Part shown: positions 1-9,255 of the stretch, piece by piece
Position numbering within the stretch: position 1 is the stretch's first letter
How the letters are laid out: each line of letters starts with the position of its first letter
Assembly: GCF_009911795.1 (NCBI RefSeq)
Contig: NZ_CP047898.1
Span: 1,984,001-2,048,000, forward strand
Length of the DNA stretch: 64,000 bases
From: Pseudarthrobacter psychrotolerans
Lineage (GTDB): Bacteria > Actinomycetota > Actinomycetes > Actinomycetales > Micrococcaceae
Direction: 5' to 3'
Position numbers and translations under genes: made by a program
Notes under the pieces: generated by a model
Told to the model about the DNA's origin: nothing
Seen by the model: only the letters and a program-made list of their open reading frames with translations
The model's database searches: none

Positions 1-25
1 CGATAGCAACTGGATTCTCCCCCTG

Positions 26-1387
26 TTAGGTTTCGGGCGACGCGTCGGACAAACGTTCCTCCACCACAGCGGCAAGTTGCTTGCAGACGCGTTCGGCGGT
101 GGGCATGTCGGCTGCCTCCACCATGACACGGACCAGTGCTTCCGTTCCTGATGGCCGAAGGAGCACTCGGCCTGTCTCGCCGAGCTCCGCGGACGCTTGA
201 GCCACAGCAGCCAGCACACCTTCATCGGTGCCGGCTCGGGACTTGTCCACGTTCTTGACGTTGATCATGAGCTGCGGAAGCTTGGTCATGACAGTGGCAA
301 GCTCCTTCAACGATCGACCAGTGAGAGCCACCTGGGCTGCCAGTTGCAGGCCGGTGAGAAGGCCGTCGCCCGTGGTGGCATGGTCGGCAAAGATCACGTG
401 ACCGGACTGTTCACCGCCTAGGTTGAAGCCGCCGTCCCGCATTTCCTCAAGAACGTACCGGTCCCCCACGGCGGTCTCACGGACGGTGATGCCAGCCGCT
501 CGGAGGGCGATCTTCAGGCCAAGGTTGCTCATGACGGTGGCCACCAGGGTGTTGTCGGTCAGCTTGCCAGATGCCTTCAGCGCCATGGCGAGGATCGCCA
601 TGATCTGGTCGCCGTCCACTTCAGCGCCTTCGTGGTCGATGGCAAGGCACCGGTCGGCGTCGCCATCATGGGCGATACCCAAGTCTGCACCGTGTTCCAC
701 CACTGCACGCTGGAGGGCCCCGAGGTGGGTTGAGCCAACCCCGTCGTTGATATTCAGACCGTCGGGCTCAGCGCCTATGACCACGATCTCCGCGCCGGCG
801 TCCTTGAAGACCTGGGGTGAGCAGCCGCTGGCAGCCCCGTGGGCGCAGTCCAGCACTACCTTCAGCCCGTCAAGGCGGTGCGGGAGCGTCTGCAGGAGGT
901 GGACGATGTAGCGGTCCTCGGCGTCGGAGAAGCGCTGGATCCTGCCCACGTCACTGCCGACGGGCCGCACCGGCTCCTTGCTCATCTGTTCTTCGATGGC
1001 ATTCTCGACGTTGTCGGGGAGCTTCTGGCCGCCGCGGGCGAAGAACTTGATCCCGTTGTCCGGAGCAGGGTTGTGGGATGCCGAGATCATCACGCCGAAG
1101 TCGGCATCGAGGTCAGCGACGAGGTATGCCGCGGCGGGCGTCGGGAGTACACCGGCGTCGTAGACGTCAATACCGGAGCTGGAGAGCCCTGCCTCAACGG
1201 CGGCGGCGATGAATTCCCCGCTGGCGCGGGGGTCGCGCGCCACCACGGCGCGAGGCCGGGTGCCGTTTGTATTGCGGTCATGACCGAGCACGACGGCGGC
1301 CGCCTGGGCCAGACTCATCGCAAGCTCGGCAGTCAACAGGCCGTTAGCCAGGCCTCGGACACCATCTGTTCCAAATAATCTAGACAT
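26..1387 (-). CDS. glmM: Phosphoglucosamine mutase GlmM
   Basis: Converts glucosamine-6-phosphate to glucosamine-1-phosphate, the step before GlmU in UDP-GlcNAc and peptidoglycan precursor synthesis in the cytoplasm. The protein starts [12 protein letters not shown], carries the phosphoserine loop around [12 protein letters not shown] (residues ~100-112), the metal site DGDADRC (~245) and the C-terminal phosphate-binding [12 protein letters not shown]. Its 453 residues are the usual family length. The frame stays open about 330 bases upstream of ATG 1387, but that extension has no family similarity, so 1387 is chosen. In actinobacteria glmM usually follows rplM-rpsI directly. Here a 3.5-kb block with two oppositely oriented genes separates them. 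Confidence 0.97.
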   Translation of the reverse strand: MSRLFGTDGVRGLANGLLTAELAMSLAQAAAVVLGHDRNTNGTRPRAVVARDPRASGEFIAAAVEAGLSSSGIDVYDAGVLPTPAAAYLVADLDADFGVMISASHNPAPDNGIKFFARGGQKLPDNVENAIEEQMSKEPVRPVGSDVGRIQRFSDAEDRYIVHLLQTLPHRLDGLKVVLDCAHGAASGCSPQVFKDAGAEIVVIGAEPDGLNINDGVGSTHLGALQRAVVEHGADLGIAHDGDADRCLAIDHEGAEVDGDQIMAILAMALKASGKLTDNTLVATVMSNLGLKIALRAAGITVRETAVGDRYVLEEMRDGGFNLGGEQSGHVIFADHATTGDGLLTGLQLAAQVALTGRSLKELATVMTKLPQLMINVKNVDKSRAGTDEGVLAAVAQASAELGETGRVLLRPSGTEALVRVMVEAADMPTAERVCKQLAAVVEERLSDASPET

Positions 1388-2035
1388 CGGGTCAAGTCTA
1401 GAGGATGGGCCGAAGGCAACAGTTTGCTGACCCTTGCGAACCAACCATGATCGGAGTGGCGTCTGGTCATGGCAGTGCATTGCATGTCCTGCAGGGCATT
1501 CAGTCCTTCGGCATCCAGGTGTCTGCACTGGCCCGGGCCCATCTGGGGCTGTATGGAAGGCACCTGTCCGGTCGTGACTTTCTGCGAACTGTGAACTGGC
1601 AGGACGGCCGACCAAGTTCATCCGCCGTGCAGCCTCTTGGGGGCCGTGGAGGCCATGCAATTGGACGACATGACAGTCCTTACCTTGGCGGGCGGACTCG
1701 GCACTGACGCCCAATCCACGTTCTCAGCTCTGATCATCAAAATGGCAGCACCGGCAGCGCGAAATCCCATTGCCGAGCCTGAGCGTTCCCCCTACTGCGT
1801 CGATCTCTGAGCTAGGTGCCCCAAGACTTCCTTTCGCGCTGTCCCCGCAGATCGCACCTTACGTGCAAGACCCGGCAGGATCGAACCAATTAGCATATTT
1901 TTTGTGGTCATTTAGTCCCGACTCTGCAATCATTGGCATCATGGGGGATACATTTGTTCGTTCGGAAGGTACTCACGACAGCTCTACGATTGGCGGGCTG
2001 GCTTTCTTCAAAAAGAAATACCCCTGTTCACTCGG
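1388..2035. other. Gene-poor stretch between glmM and the glycosyltransferases
   Basis: About 650 bases lie between divergent glmM and the first glycosyltransferase gene. I see no convincing gene. Several open frames exist on both strands, but none resembles a known protein. It must contain the glmM promoter and probably that of the glycosyltransferase pair. The part after ~1840 is visibly richer in A+T than the ribosomal regions. A possible true start of the next gene lies at ATG 1941. Confidence 0.5.
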
Positions 2036-2815
2036 GTGGCCCATGTTTTGACCTGGCTGCTAGGGCCTTACTTTGCGGCACACGCAATTGTGTTTGCTGT
2101 TTTAAACAGGAACCCCGGATTCGACGCGCATGCCTACTGGCTCGCCGGACAGGGGGACCTTGTATATAGCCGCGCGGCTGGACAGACTGACGCGTTCCTC
2201 TATTCGCCTGCGTTCGCGTTCGTTATCCGGCCGCTAACCGTCCTTGACTGGCCTTTCTTCCTCGCGACGTGGGTGATCATAGAAGCCGTACTTTTGGTTT
2301 GGCTTCTGAAGCCGTTGCAGCTTAGGTGGTCCATCCCTCTCTTCCTTCTGTGCGTTCCCGAGCTTGTCAACGCGAACATCTTTATCCTCCTGGCGGCTTG
2401 CGCCGTTATGGGAATCGGTCGTCCTGGCTATTGGGCGTTTCCTCTCCTCACGAAGATCACCAGCGGAGTCGGCCTGGTGTGGTTCGCTGTCCGTGGCGAG
2501 TGGCGGCGTGTGCTTCAAGCATTGGGCTTCACCATAACGGTGGTTGCCGTGTCCTACATTTTGACGCCAACCGAGTGGCACTCTTGGATAAATTTTCTCG
2601 CCACTCAGAGTGGCGGGACTCAGGACGGCCTTTTCAGCTTTGTTCTCCGCTGCATGTTGGCGGCGTGTGTGGTCGCTTGGGGAGCCAAGAAAAACTGGCC
2701 GTGGCTCATTGCCCCCGCCATGGTCATTGCGTCACCCGTATTCGCTTTGCCAACTCTTACACTGTTGGTGGCGATCCCCCGGCTTTCCACGGCCGGCTCC
2801 GGTGGGGCGAAGTAG
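2036..2815 (+). CDS. Polytopic membrane protein, GT87-like mannosyltransferase (possibly N-terminally truncated)
   Basis: A very hydrophobic protein of 259 residues with about 7-8 membrane segments. The motif FDAHAYWLAG near residue 28 followed by FLYSPAFAFVIRPL resembles the first periplasmic loop of GT87 (DUF2029) polyprenyl-phosphate-mannose-dependent transferases, where an Asp in this loop is catalytic. The family is usually nearer 400 residues. The GTG start has no good ribosome site and the frame stays open upstream. Adding one A to the A5 run at 2011 would join it to ATG 1941 and give a 33-residue N-terminal extension, a possible homopolymer break. Followed in the same direction by a GT39-like gene. 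Function inferred from weak family resemblance only. Confidence 0.55.
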   Translation: MAHVLTWLLGPYFAAHAIVFAVLNRNPGFDAHAYWLAGQGDLVYSRAAGQTDAFLYSPAFAFVIRPLTVLDWPFFLATWVIIEAVLLVWLLKPLQLRWSIPLFLLCVPELVNANIFILLAACAVMGIGRPGYWAFPLLTKITSGVGLVWFAVRGEWRRVLQALGFTITVVAVSYILTPTEWHSWINFLATQSGGTQDGLFSFVLRCMLAACVVAWGAKKNWPWLIAPAMVIASPVFALPTLTLLVAIPRLSTAGSGGAK

Positions 2816-2932
2816 AAGGATTACCGGCTGCCGTCTCGTCCTCTACATTGCTTGTGCCTTTTCGTGTGGTGCGTGTGGTCCGCCGCAACGGCCTCATGTA
2901 TCTTCGCCTACATAGCCTTCGGGGTTCCCCGG

Positions 2933-4798
2933 ATGGCCACCAACGTTCAAGCATTGGGGGGCACGCCTTTGAAACGTGCAGATGCGGTCGGACTTGCGGC
3001 GCTCGTCACTGCTGCTGCGGTCATGTATTTCTGGAGGCTGGATTCCAATGGCTGGGGCAACGGGTACTACGCTGCAGCCGCTCAGGCTGGTGCTGCAGAC
3101 TGGCAGGCATTCTTCTTCGGTTCCTCGGACAGCGGCAACAGCATCACGGTGGATAAGCTGCCAGCCAGCATCTGGTTGTCGTCCCTGTCAGTAAGGCTGT
3201 TTGGCCTTACTTCATGGAGTCTCCTGGGACCGCAGGCTCTTCTCGGTGTTGGGACTGTAGTACTTACCTATTTCACCGTCCGCCGGCACTTTCGTCACAG
3301 TTCCGCCATGATAGCCGGCACTGTTTTGCTGCTTAGTCCGGCCGCTGCCATGATGTTTCGCTATAACAATCCAGATGCACTGCTCACCTTTCTTCTGACC
3401 CTCGCGATGTACCTTATGATGAGGGCGTCCGAAGATGGGCGCTGGCGCTGGATTCTGGGCACAGGGGCCGTTATTGGAGCTGCATTCCTGACAAAGTCCG
3501 CGCAGGCGCTGCTCCTGCTTCCCGCTCTGGCTGGAGTGTATATGTACTCCGGCCCGGGCCGGGCCGGGCCGCGATTCTTGCAGCTGGTGACTGGTCTCGC
3601 CGCCATCGCGGCCACGGCTGGGTGGTGGTTAGTCATCGCTGAAGCTACACGTCCGGACGCGAGACCCTATGCAGGCGGCTCGTTCAGCAACAGCTTTGTT
3701 GAAGTACTCCTCAGACAGAACGGCCTCGGGCGGATCCTAGGGGCCGCAGGGGGTGGGACGCCGGGGCAGGAAGCCGCGCCCCCTGGGCCTTTTAGGCTCA
3801 TACAGTTTTCGTCCTTCGGCAGCCAAGGGGCCTGGTTATTGCCGGCAGCGGGTCTCCTTCTTGTCGCCGCATTGATCCTTCTGAGACGCCAGCCGAGGGC
3901 AGACCTAAGGCGCGCGACTTTGCTGTTTTCGGGGGCGTGGATTCTGAGCTACTGTGCCATTTTCAGTTTCATGGGCGGCGTCATCCATCCCTATTACCTG
4001 ATAGCTATCGCCCCGCCAATTGCAATGCTCATCGGGGCAACTTGGGAGGTTCTCAGGCCAGCCCAGAGATGGCTTCCGTATCGGCTCGTTTTGGCTTCAG
4101 CAGTATTAATGTGCGGGGTGGTCGCATTTGGATATCTCTCTAACTCATCACCCTTGGGTCCTGTTCTTGCCTTGGTTGTCTTGGCCTTCTGCCTTGTCGG
4201 CTGCGAATTAGCGGTTTTTCGCCTCCGGAATCGTGGGGCACGCCGCCTATCCCTTGTCTTTCTTGCGGCTACCTGCGGCTTAGGACCTCTGTTGTTCTCG
4301 GCCTCCGCCATAGCCAGCGCGCACACTGGAGTCTCTCCCGCCGCATCCATGCTCGGGAGCCACACAGTTCTCGATTCGCCCGACCCATCACTTTGGCCGG
4401 ACGGCAACAGCCAAGGTATCAGGGGATCAGCCTTAGGTCACCCGGCCGATGCACAAGTAGTAGCTTTCCTCAGGCAAGCAGACAATCCAGCGTCACGCTG
4501 GGCTGCAGCGTCCCCCGGCGCCCTGAACGCCGCACAGTATCAGCTCAGCCTGGAACTACCGGTGATGCCTGTCGGAGGTTTCAACGGCGGCACACCGTAC
4601 CCCAGCGTTTCTCAGTTCAGCAATTACGTCGAATCGGGCGACATCCGGTACTACCTTGTACGGCATGACGCTCAAGACATCGATGCGGAGGCCGAGTTTG
4701 CTGATGAAGTCACTGACTGGGTTCGAGCACATTTTGCATGCGTGCGGATAGGTGACATGGACGTATTTGACCTTCGCCAGCGGCTTCCAAATTCCTGA
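2933..4798 (+). CDS. ArnT/YkcB-like GT39-family membrane glycosyltransferase
   Basis: A large multi-pass transferase of 621 residues from ATG 2933. The N-terminal half matches the dolichyl-phosphate-mannose/ArnT (GT39/GT83) fold: a first membrane helix, then WGNGYYAAAAQAG, the loop FFFGSSDSGNSITVDK and about 11 more hydrophobic segments. A soluble C-terminal domain of ~150 residues lies outside the membrane in related proteins. It probably transfers a sugar from a polyprenyl-phosphate donor to a cell-envelope acceptor; the acceptor is unknown. The frame also has an earlier TTG at 2852 that adds a Cys/Trp-rich hydrophobic stretch; I prefer 2933 because the protein then starts like its relatives. 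Shares direction with the GT87-like gene, suggesting one envelope-glycosylation unit. Confidence 0.8.
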   Translation: MATNVQALGGTPLKRADAVGLAALVTAAAVMYFWRLDSNGWGNGYYAAAAQAGAADWQAFFFGSSDSGNSITVDKLPASIWLSSLSVRLFGLTSWSLLGPQALLGVGTVVLTYFTVRRHFRHSSAMIAGTVLLLSPAAAMMFRYNNPDALLTFLLTLAMYLMMRASEDGRWRWILGTGAVIGAAFLTKSAQALLLLPALAGVYMYSGPGRAGPRFLQLVTGLAAIAATAGWWLVIAEATRPDARPYAGGSFSNSFVEVLLRQNGLGRILGAAGGGTPGQEAAPPGPFRLIQFSSFGSQGAWLLPAAGLLLVAALILLRRQPRADLRRATLLFSGAWILSYCAIFSFMGGVIHPYYLIAIAPPIAMLIGATWEVLRPAQRWLPYRLVLASAVLMCGVVAFGYLSNSSPLGPVLALVVLAFCLVGCELAVFRLRNRGARRLSLVFLAATCGLGPLLFSASAIASAHTGVSPAASMLGSHTVLDSPDPSLWPDGNSQGIRGSALGHPADAQVVAFLRQADNPASRWAAASPGALNAAQYQLSLELPVMPVGGFNGGTPYPSVSQFSNYVESGDIRYYLVRHDAQDIDAEAEFADEVTDWVRAHFACVRIGDMDVFDLRQRLPNS

Positions 4799-4823
4799 CG
4801 GGCCTCAAAGGGCCTCGAACGGC

Positions 4824-4858
4824 AGAAGCCCGCCCCGCCAATGGCGGGACGGGCTTCT
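4824..4858. terminator. Bidirectional terminator between the glycosyltransferase and rpsI
   Basis: Inverted repeat with arms AGAAGCCCGCCCCGCC and GCGGGACGGGCTTCT around AATG, one mismatch, lying between two converging genes. No long T run, as is common in high-GC genomes. Confidence 0.75.
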
Positions 4859-4870
4859 GTGTAAGCGGGT

Positions 4871-5377
4871 TTAGCGCTTGGAGTACTGCTGAGCCTTACG
4901 GGCCTTCTTGAGACCGGCCTTCTTACGCTCGATGACGCGTGCGTCACGGCGCAGGTAACCGGCCTTCTTCAGGGTGGCGCGGTTGTTCTCGGTGTCGATC
5001 TCGTTCAGTGAACGGGCGATACCGAGGCGCAGCGCACCGGCCTGGCCGGAGATGCCGCCACCGTGGATGCGGGCAATGACGTCGTATGCGCCGTCAAGAT
5101 CGAGGATCTTGAAGGGCTCGTTGACGTCCTGCTGGTGCAGTTTGTTCGGGAAGTAGTTATCCAGCGCGCGGCCGTTGATGGTCCACTTGCCGGTGCCGGG
5201 GACGATGCGCACGCGGGCAACAGCTTCCTTGCGGCGGCCAACTGCTGCGCCAGCGACGGTCAGTGCCGGGCGTTCCTTCTTCGGCGCTTCTGCTTCTGCA
5301 GGACCGCTCTCCGAGGTGTAGCTGGTCGGGTTTTCCTCAGCCACAACGGCCTCGGTGGTCTCTTCGTTCTGAGCCAC
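4871..5377 (-). CDS. rpsI: 30S ribosomal protein S9 (uS9)
   Basis: Small-subunit protein whose C-terminal tail reaches the P-site tRNA. The conserved domain begins at [15 protein letters not shown] (~residue 47) and ends with the basic tail [12 protein letters not shown]. At 168 residues it is longer than the ~130-residue norm because of an acidic, Glu/Ala-rich N-terminal extension of ~40 residues, seen in actinobacterial S9 proteins. Downstream of rplM with a 38-base gap, the usual two-gene operon. The gene ends at the terminator at 4824-4858. Confidence 0.97.
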   Translation of the reverse strand: MAQNEETTEAVVAEENPTSYTSESGPAEAEAPKKERPALTVAGAAVGRRKEAVARVRIVPGTGKWTINGRALDNYFPNKLHQQDVNEPFKILDLDGAYDVIARIHGGGISGQAGALRLGIARSLNEIDTENNRATLKKAGYLRRDARVIERKKAGLKKARKAQQYSKR

Positions 5378-5415
5378 GATTCTCCTTGTATAGATAAGTT
5401 GTTTGGTGGCCAGGA

Positions 5416-5859
5416 CTACTGGGCGACCTGGGAAATTTCGAACGTCTTGGGCTGCTGAGCGGCGTGGGGGTGCTCTGCACCGCGGTACACCTTCAGCTTG
5501 CCCAGCTGCTGTGCAGCGAGGGAGTTCTTGGGGAGCATGCCCTTGATGGCTTTCTCAACGGCGCGGACCGGGTTGGATTCCAGGAGTTCCGCGTAGTTGA
5601 CGGAGGTCAGGCCGCCCGGGTAGCCGGAGTGGCGGTATGCGCGCTTCTGCTCCAGCTTGGCGCCGGTCAGGGCTACCTTCTCAGCGTTGATGATGATGAC
5701 GAAATCGCCCATGTCCATGTGGGACGCAAAGGTGGCCTTATGCTTGCCGCGCAGCAGGATTGCGGTCTGGCTCGCGAGACGACCAAGGACAACGTCTGTG
5801 GCGTCAATGACGTGCCACTGGCGGTTGATATCGCCGGGCTTCGGGGTGTACGTACGCAC
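5416..5859 (-). CDS. rplM: 50S ribosomal protein L13 (uL13)
   Basis: Early-assembly large-subunit protein. The protein starts [19 protein letters not shown] and has the conserved [12 protein letters not shown] and [15 protein letters not shown] segments; 147 residues is the normal length. A longer reading from ATG 5904 exists, but GTG 5859 with GAGG about nine bases upstream gives the family's usual N-terminus. First gene of the rplM-rpsI operon; its promoter must lie in 5860-6156, shared with the divergent Tad locus. Confidence 0.95.
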   Translation of the reverse strand: MRTYTPKPGDINRQWHVIDATDVVLGRLASQTAILLRGKHKATFASHMDMGDFVIIINAEKVALTGAKLEQKRAYRHSGYPGGLTSVNYAELLESNPVRAVEKAIKGMLPKNSLAAQQLGKLKVYRGAEHPHAAQQPKTFEISQVAQ

Positions 5860-6156
5860 GGTTTTTGCCTCGTTCTTGTTCTGGCGTTCTTGTTTAGGTG
5901 TCACTCAAGCGTGTGCACCTACTATCTATGCGCTACCGGAACAGAGGTGAGGGCTCCATGTAACCAGTCATCCTGAAGTCCCGAATGTGCCCTTTGAGTA
6001 GTTATCCTGCAACCGGATTCTCAAGCGGGCACGCATCATCGAGAAAGGACACGCACAACGACTACCAATGTTAGCTTGAACCGGGCCCCAGGGTCAAAAT
6101 GGGGTAGTCGGCCGCTCATCCATCAATCTGCCGGCCCGACGTAAGCAGGGGATGCA
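5860..6156. promoter_or_regulatory. Divergent intergenic region between rplM and Tad locus 1
   Basis: About 300 bases holding the rplM promoter (leftward) and probably the promoter of the prepilin peptidase gene (rightward). A loose inverted repeat (GTGCCCTTTGAG near 5987 and CTCAAGCGGGCAC ending at 6032) is visible. I cannot place -35/-10 boxes with confidence. Confidence 0.4.
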
Positions 6157-6821
6157 GTGACTTCTTGGGGCGACACCGACTCAGCCGGACCGCTGTTCAT
6201 GGCCCTCATCGGTCTCTTAGGTCTCATTCTCTCACCGATGGCTGAACTGCTTATTGCCAGGCTCCTCCCCCGCACCGGTCCGATGCCTGGGATGCGAGCG
6301 AGGATTACGACGGCGGCGGTCACCGCCTATCTTTGCGCAGCCTTCGCATTCCGGTTCGGCGCCGACGCGGCGCTGCCGGCATTCATCCTCCTCGCCGCGC
6401 TTGGCGTTCAGCTGGCCAGAATTGATGTCTCGCTGCATTTGCTGCCGAACCCATTGGTTCTTTCCCTATTAGCAGGGGGCTTTTGTGCCTTTTAGCGGCA
6501 ACGTTTGGTGGACAACCGTGGTCTGACCTCGTCCGCGCGCTGGCCGGCGCCGCAATTCTCTTCGTTGTCTACCTGATTCTGGCGATAATTTCGCCAGCGG
6601 GCCTCGGAATGGGCGACGTCAAGCTTGCTGCTCCTGTTGGTCTCTACTTGGGGTACCTAGGTTGGAGCCAACTCCTCTACGGCGGCCTGCTCGGGTTCAT
6701 TCTGAACGGCGTGCTGACCGTGCTCGTCGTGGCACGTAACCGCAAAGAACGCACCGCAGAAGTGGCTCACGGACCATCGATGATCGGCGCCGCCATAGGC
6801 ATCGGGCTCTTCTTTTTCTAG
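6157..6821 (+). CDS. tadV: Tad pilus prepilin peptidase (A24 family, TadV/CpaA), one-base frameshift
   Basis: Membrane aspartic protease that would cleave and possibly methylate the Flp prepilins encoded just downstream. Frame 1 (GTG 6157, preceded by AGGGGATG) gives the N-terminal half with the first catalytic Asp in RIDVSLHLLPNPL (D90). It stops at TAG 6493. The overlapping frame from ~6483 gives the C-terminal half with GMGDVKLAAPVG, the second catalytic Asp. One extra G in the G5 run at 6475-6479 joins the halves smoothly into 221 residues (LLAGGLLCLLAATFGG at the join), the normal size. Either the run is under-called or the gene is truly frameshifted. No second peptidase gene is seen in locus 2, so this one would serve both loci. 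Confidence 0.85.
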
Positions 6822-7097
6822 CCTGGGATCGGACAAAACCGCAATCCTCAGGCTGCCCGCGCAACAGTAATCCAAGTAGCCGAATGTGAAATTCATCAAA
6901 AATCTGAGTACTCGTGTATAGGTTCCGAGTACGCACTGAAAAGGCCCCTGAAAAAGTCGAGTACAACTACGCATTGTTGCTGCGAAAGGCCAATGACAAT
7001 CTTTTCTTAGCGAAGTCCAGCCGCTAAGGAATTATGGGGGCCGCTGGAAATTCGTTGAAAGTATCCCAATCAATTTCATCGAATTAAGGAACCTAAA
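6822..7097 (+). promoter_or_regulatory. Upstream region of the Flp pilin genes
   Basis: About 275 bases without a gene, A+T-richer than the neighbourhood, ending in a ribosome site AAGGA eight bases before ATG 7098. Highly expressed pilin genes usually have their own promoter, and this gap is the likely place. No box was assigned. Confidence 0.4.
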
Positions 7098-7289
7098 ATG
7101 ACTTCTCTCATGGTCTCAATGCTCGCATTCGTTGCCGGCGTCAAGGATCGCTTCACTTCTGAGAAGGGTGCGACCGCCGTTGAATACGGTCTGCTCGTGG
7201 CTCTGATTGCCGCCGTCATCGTGGTAGTCGTTGCGACTCTCGGCACCCAGATCAACACGGCCTTCACGAAGATCTCCAACCAGCTCTAG
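7098..7289 (+). CDS. flp: Flp-family type IVb prepilin, copy 1
   Basis: Major structural subunit of a Tad/Flp fimbria. The 63-residue protein has a short basic leader ending SEKG, then ATAVEYGLLVALIAAVI. Processing after the Gly leaves Glu and Tyr at +5 and +6, the Flp hallmark. The hydrophobic helix that forms the pilus core follows. ATG with AAGGA at a good distance. Followed after 35 bases by a second, ~75% identical pilin gene, so a recent tandem duplication is likely. Confidence 0.95.
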   Translation: MTSLMVSMLAFVAGVKDRFTSEKGATAVEYGLLVALIAAVIVVVVATLGTQINTAFTKISNQL

Positions 7290-7324
7290 CGTCCTACACG
7301 TACCTAGAACCGGGGGAACAAAAA

Positions 7325-7516
7325 ATGTCAGCTGTATTCATTTCATTGCTTGCCTTCGTTGCTAGCGCCAAGACCCGCTTTAGCTCCGAAAAGGGCGCAA
7401 CGGCAGTTGAGTATGGACTCCTTGTTGCTCTGATCGCCGCAGTGATCATCGTTGTTGTGGCTACCCTCGGCGGCCAGATCAACACGGCATTCACCACGGT
7501 GAGCAACGCGCTCTAA
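7325..7516 (+). CDS. flp: Flp-family type IVb prepilin, copy 2
   Basis: Second 63-residue pilin of locus 1 with the same leader (SEKG before ATAVEYGLLVALIAAV), the Glu/Tyr pair at +5/+6 and a C-terminal TAFTTVSNAL similar to copy 1. Ribosome site GGGGGAA just before the ATG. It probably co-assembles with, or substitutes for, copy 1. A large inverted repeat directly downstream separates the pilin pair from the rest of the operon. Confidence 0.95.
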   Translation: MSAVFISLLAFVASAKTRFSSEKGATAVEYGLLVALIAAVIIVVVATLGGQINTAFTTVSNAL

Positions 7517-7531
7517 CCCATTTGAATACTG

Positions 7532-7596
7532 ATGCCCAGGGGCGGGGCGGACGGTGGCAGAAGATGCTCACCGGCTCCGTTCCCGCCTCTGGGCAT
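7532..7596 (+). terminator. Inverted repeat after the pilin pair (possible attenuator)
   Basis: Arms ATGCCCAGGGGCGGG and CCCGCCTCTGGGCAT, one mismatch, with a ~35-base loop that is itself GC-rich. It sits between pilin copy 2 and the tadE gene, where partial termination would leave pilins more abundant than the assembly proteins. That role is inferred from position. Confidence 0.45.
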
Positions 7597-7719
7597 TCCC
7601 CTTAAGTCACTCCGACCGCTGGAAGTCCTCACATCGCAAACGCGGCGGCCGAACTCGTCTCCACCCAATAGCTCGCCCGGCAAGATAGTGGCCCGGGCTT
7701 CGTAGAAACCGGTCACGTC

Positions 7720-8166
7720 ATGATGCAGAACCTTGGCAGACGCCGTCCGCGTCCCCGAAGTGCCAGAGAAGCCGGCGCCGTTGCTGTTGAATTTGCGCTC
7801 GTACTGCCCATCTTCTTGGCGCTTGTCCTCGGCATCGCAGAGTTCGGCAGGGCATTCAATATCCAGGTTTCACTTACCGAAGCCGCCCGGGAAGCAGCCC
7901 GCTACTCAGCAATTCACTGTGCGGAAGTCGGTTACACGGCGCTAAGCGCCCAGAATGCAGGAGTCGCGGCTGCACCGTCCGTCGGACTCAGCACGGCGAA
8001 TATCAGCATCAGCTATTCAGGCACAGGCACATGTTCAGCCAACAACAACTCCGTGGTCACTGTTAGTTACACAACTCCATGGATGACAGGCTTCCCGAAC
8101 TTGATTCCGGGAATGCCCGCCACCCTCACAATTCAAGGCAAAGGTGTCATGCGATGCGGCGGATAA
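7720..8166 (+). CDS. TadE-like minor pseudopilin, locus 1
   Basis: A 148-residue protein with a basic N-terminus, then EAGAVAVEFALVLPIFLALVLGIAEFGRAFN, a TadE-type prepilin-like segment with conserved Glu in the helix, and a secreted C-terminal part with several Cys. TadE/F proteins are low-abundance pseudopilins processed by TadV and needed for Flp pilus assembly. Its 3' end overlaps the next gene by 13 bases, indicating translational coupling. The distance to the pilin genes is 200 bases and contains an inverted repeat. Confidence 0.85.
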   Translation: MMQNLGRRRPRPRSAREAGAVAVEFALVLPIFLALVLGIAEFGRAFNIQVSLTEAAREAARYSAIHCAEVGYTALSAQNAGVAAAPSVGLSTANISISYSGTGTCSANNNSVVTVSYTTPWMTGFPNLIPGMPATLTIQGKGVMRCGG

Positions 8167-9221
8167 AGGCACAGGGATCGGAGCGCGGCGTCGTCGCCCC
8201 GCTGACTGCCCTCATCATGGTCTTCCTCCTGGGAATGGCTGCTTTCGCAGTTGACGTAGCCACCATGTACTCCGAGCACGCTCAGCTGCAAAACGGAGCA
8301 GACTCGTCCGCCCTGGCGATAGCGCAAGCATGCGCGGCGACTCCGCCAGGACCTGCTTGCGCCGCTCCGGTTACGACGGCGTCTGGGTTGGCGAACGATA
8401 ATGCACTGGACGCCCACAGCAATCTTGTTAGCGCAACAGTGGCGTCTGGAGTCGTCAATGTGACTACTCAAGCCCAGGACCCCGCCGGCAATAATCACTT
8501 CTCACTCGTATTTGCCCGAGCCCTCGGTATCAATACCGCGGACATCAAAGCCTACGCGCAGGCGACGTTCGGAGGGTTCTCGGCCGCAAATGTTGTGCCG
8601 CTTACATTCTCCAAATGTGAATCTGATCCAGGCTTCACAAAGGACCTTCAATTCTTTCCCACGCACGGCAGCGCGCTAGCTGATTCCTCGGGCTATGACT
8701 GTATGCAGAAGCCTGCGTCAGGGTGGGAGTTGCCTGGCGGCTTTGGTTGGTTGAATGACCCCTCCTCTAATTGCTCGGCCTTCGTTGACGTTTCAAGTCC
8801 CTGGGTTCAGTCCAGCCCCGGCAACGACTTCGATAATTCGTGCACGGCGACGTTCGCAGGTTGGCAGTCCAAACTCGCCGCTGGCCAAACGGTGGAAATT
8901 CTCATCCCCATATTCGACATCTCGTGTCCCGACAAAGGCGGTTCTGGTACGGACCCCTGCTCATCATCTCCGTACGGCTCGAACGGCAAGGCCTTCCACA
9001 TTGAGGCTTTTGCTCAAATCTCACTCCGCGGCTGGCACCTGATCGGTGGCGGGTCGACCTATTACACTGCCGATGCTTCCGCGCTGAGCACGTCGTTGGG
9101 CCTCAAGAATAAGGACACCGGACTGTTCGGGAAGTTCATCAAGAAAGTCTCGATTGCAGAGGCAGCCGTCATGAACGGTCCCACCACCTATGGCGCCACG
9201 GGCGCAGGGCTCTCTAAGTAG
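8154..9221 (+). CDS. TadG-like pilus assembly protein, locus 1
   Basis: Protein of 355 residues starting MRRIKAQGSERGVVAPLTA, followed by one membrane helix and AVDVATMYSEHAQLQNGADSSAL, the N-terminal TadG signature. The long Cys- and Ser-rich remainder lies outside the membrane. TadG-like proteins are thought to anchor or cap the pilus in the envelope. ATG 8154 overlaps the stop of tadE. The frame is open further upstream, but that part is out of register with the family. The homologue in locus 2 begins at the equivalent place. Confidence 0.85.
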   Translation: MRRIKAQGSERGVVAPLTALIMVFLLGMAAFAVDVATMYSEHAQLQNGADSSALAIAQACAATPPGPACAAPVTTASGLANDNALDAHSNLVSATVASGVVNVTTQAQDPAGNNHFSLVFARALGINTADIKAYAQATFGGFSAANVVPLTFSKCESDPGFTKDLQFFPTHGSALADSSGYDCMQKPASGWELPGGFGWLNDPSSNCSAFVDVSSPWVQSSPGNDFDNSCTATFAGWQSKLAAGQTVEILIPIFDISCPDKGGSGTDPCSSSPYGSNGKAFHIEAFAQISLRGWHLIGGGSTYYTADASALSTSLGLKNKDTGLFGKFIKKVSIAEAAVMNGPTTYGATGAGLSK

Positions 9222-9255
9222 AGCATTCGGATCAAATTAGTAAGGAGATTCACTC

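Noticed and set aside
5987..6032. Loose inverted repeat GTGCCCTTTGAG / CTCAAGCGGGCAC as a regulatory site
   Set aside because: Imperfect arms with a long loop in a promoter gap; too weak to call more than a coincidence.
6493..6495. Programmed ribosomal frameshifting in tadV
   Set aside because: There is no typical slippery heptamer with a downstream structure, and the same one-base loss occurs in unrelated genes, which points to a sequence problem.
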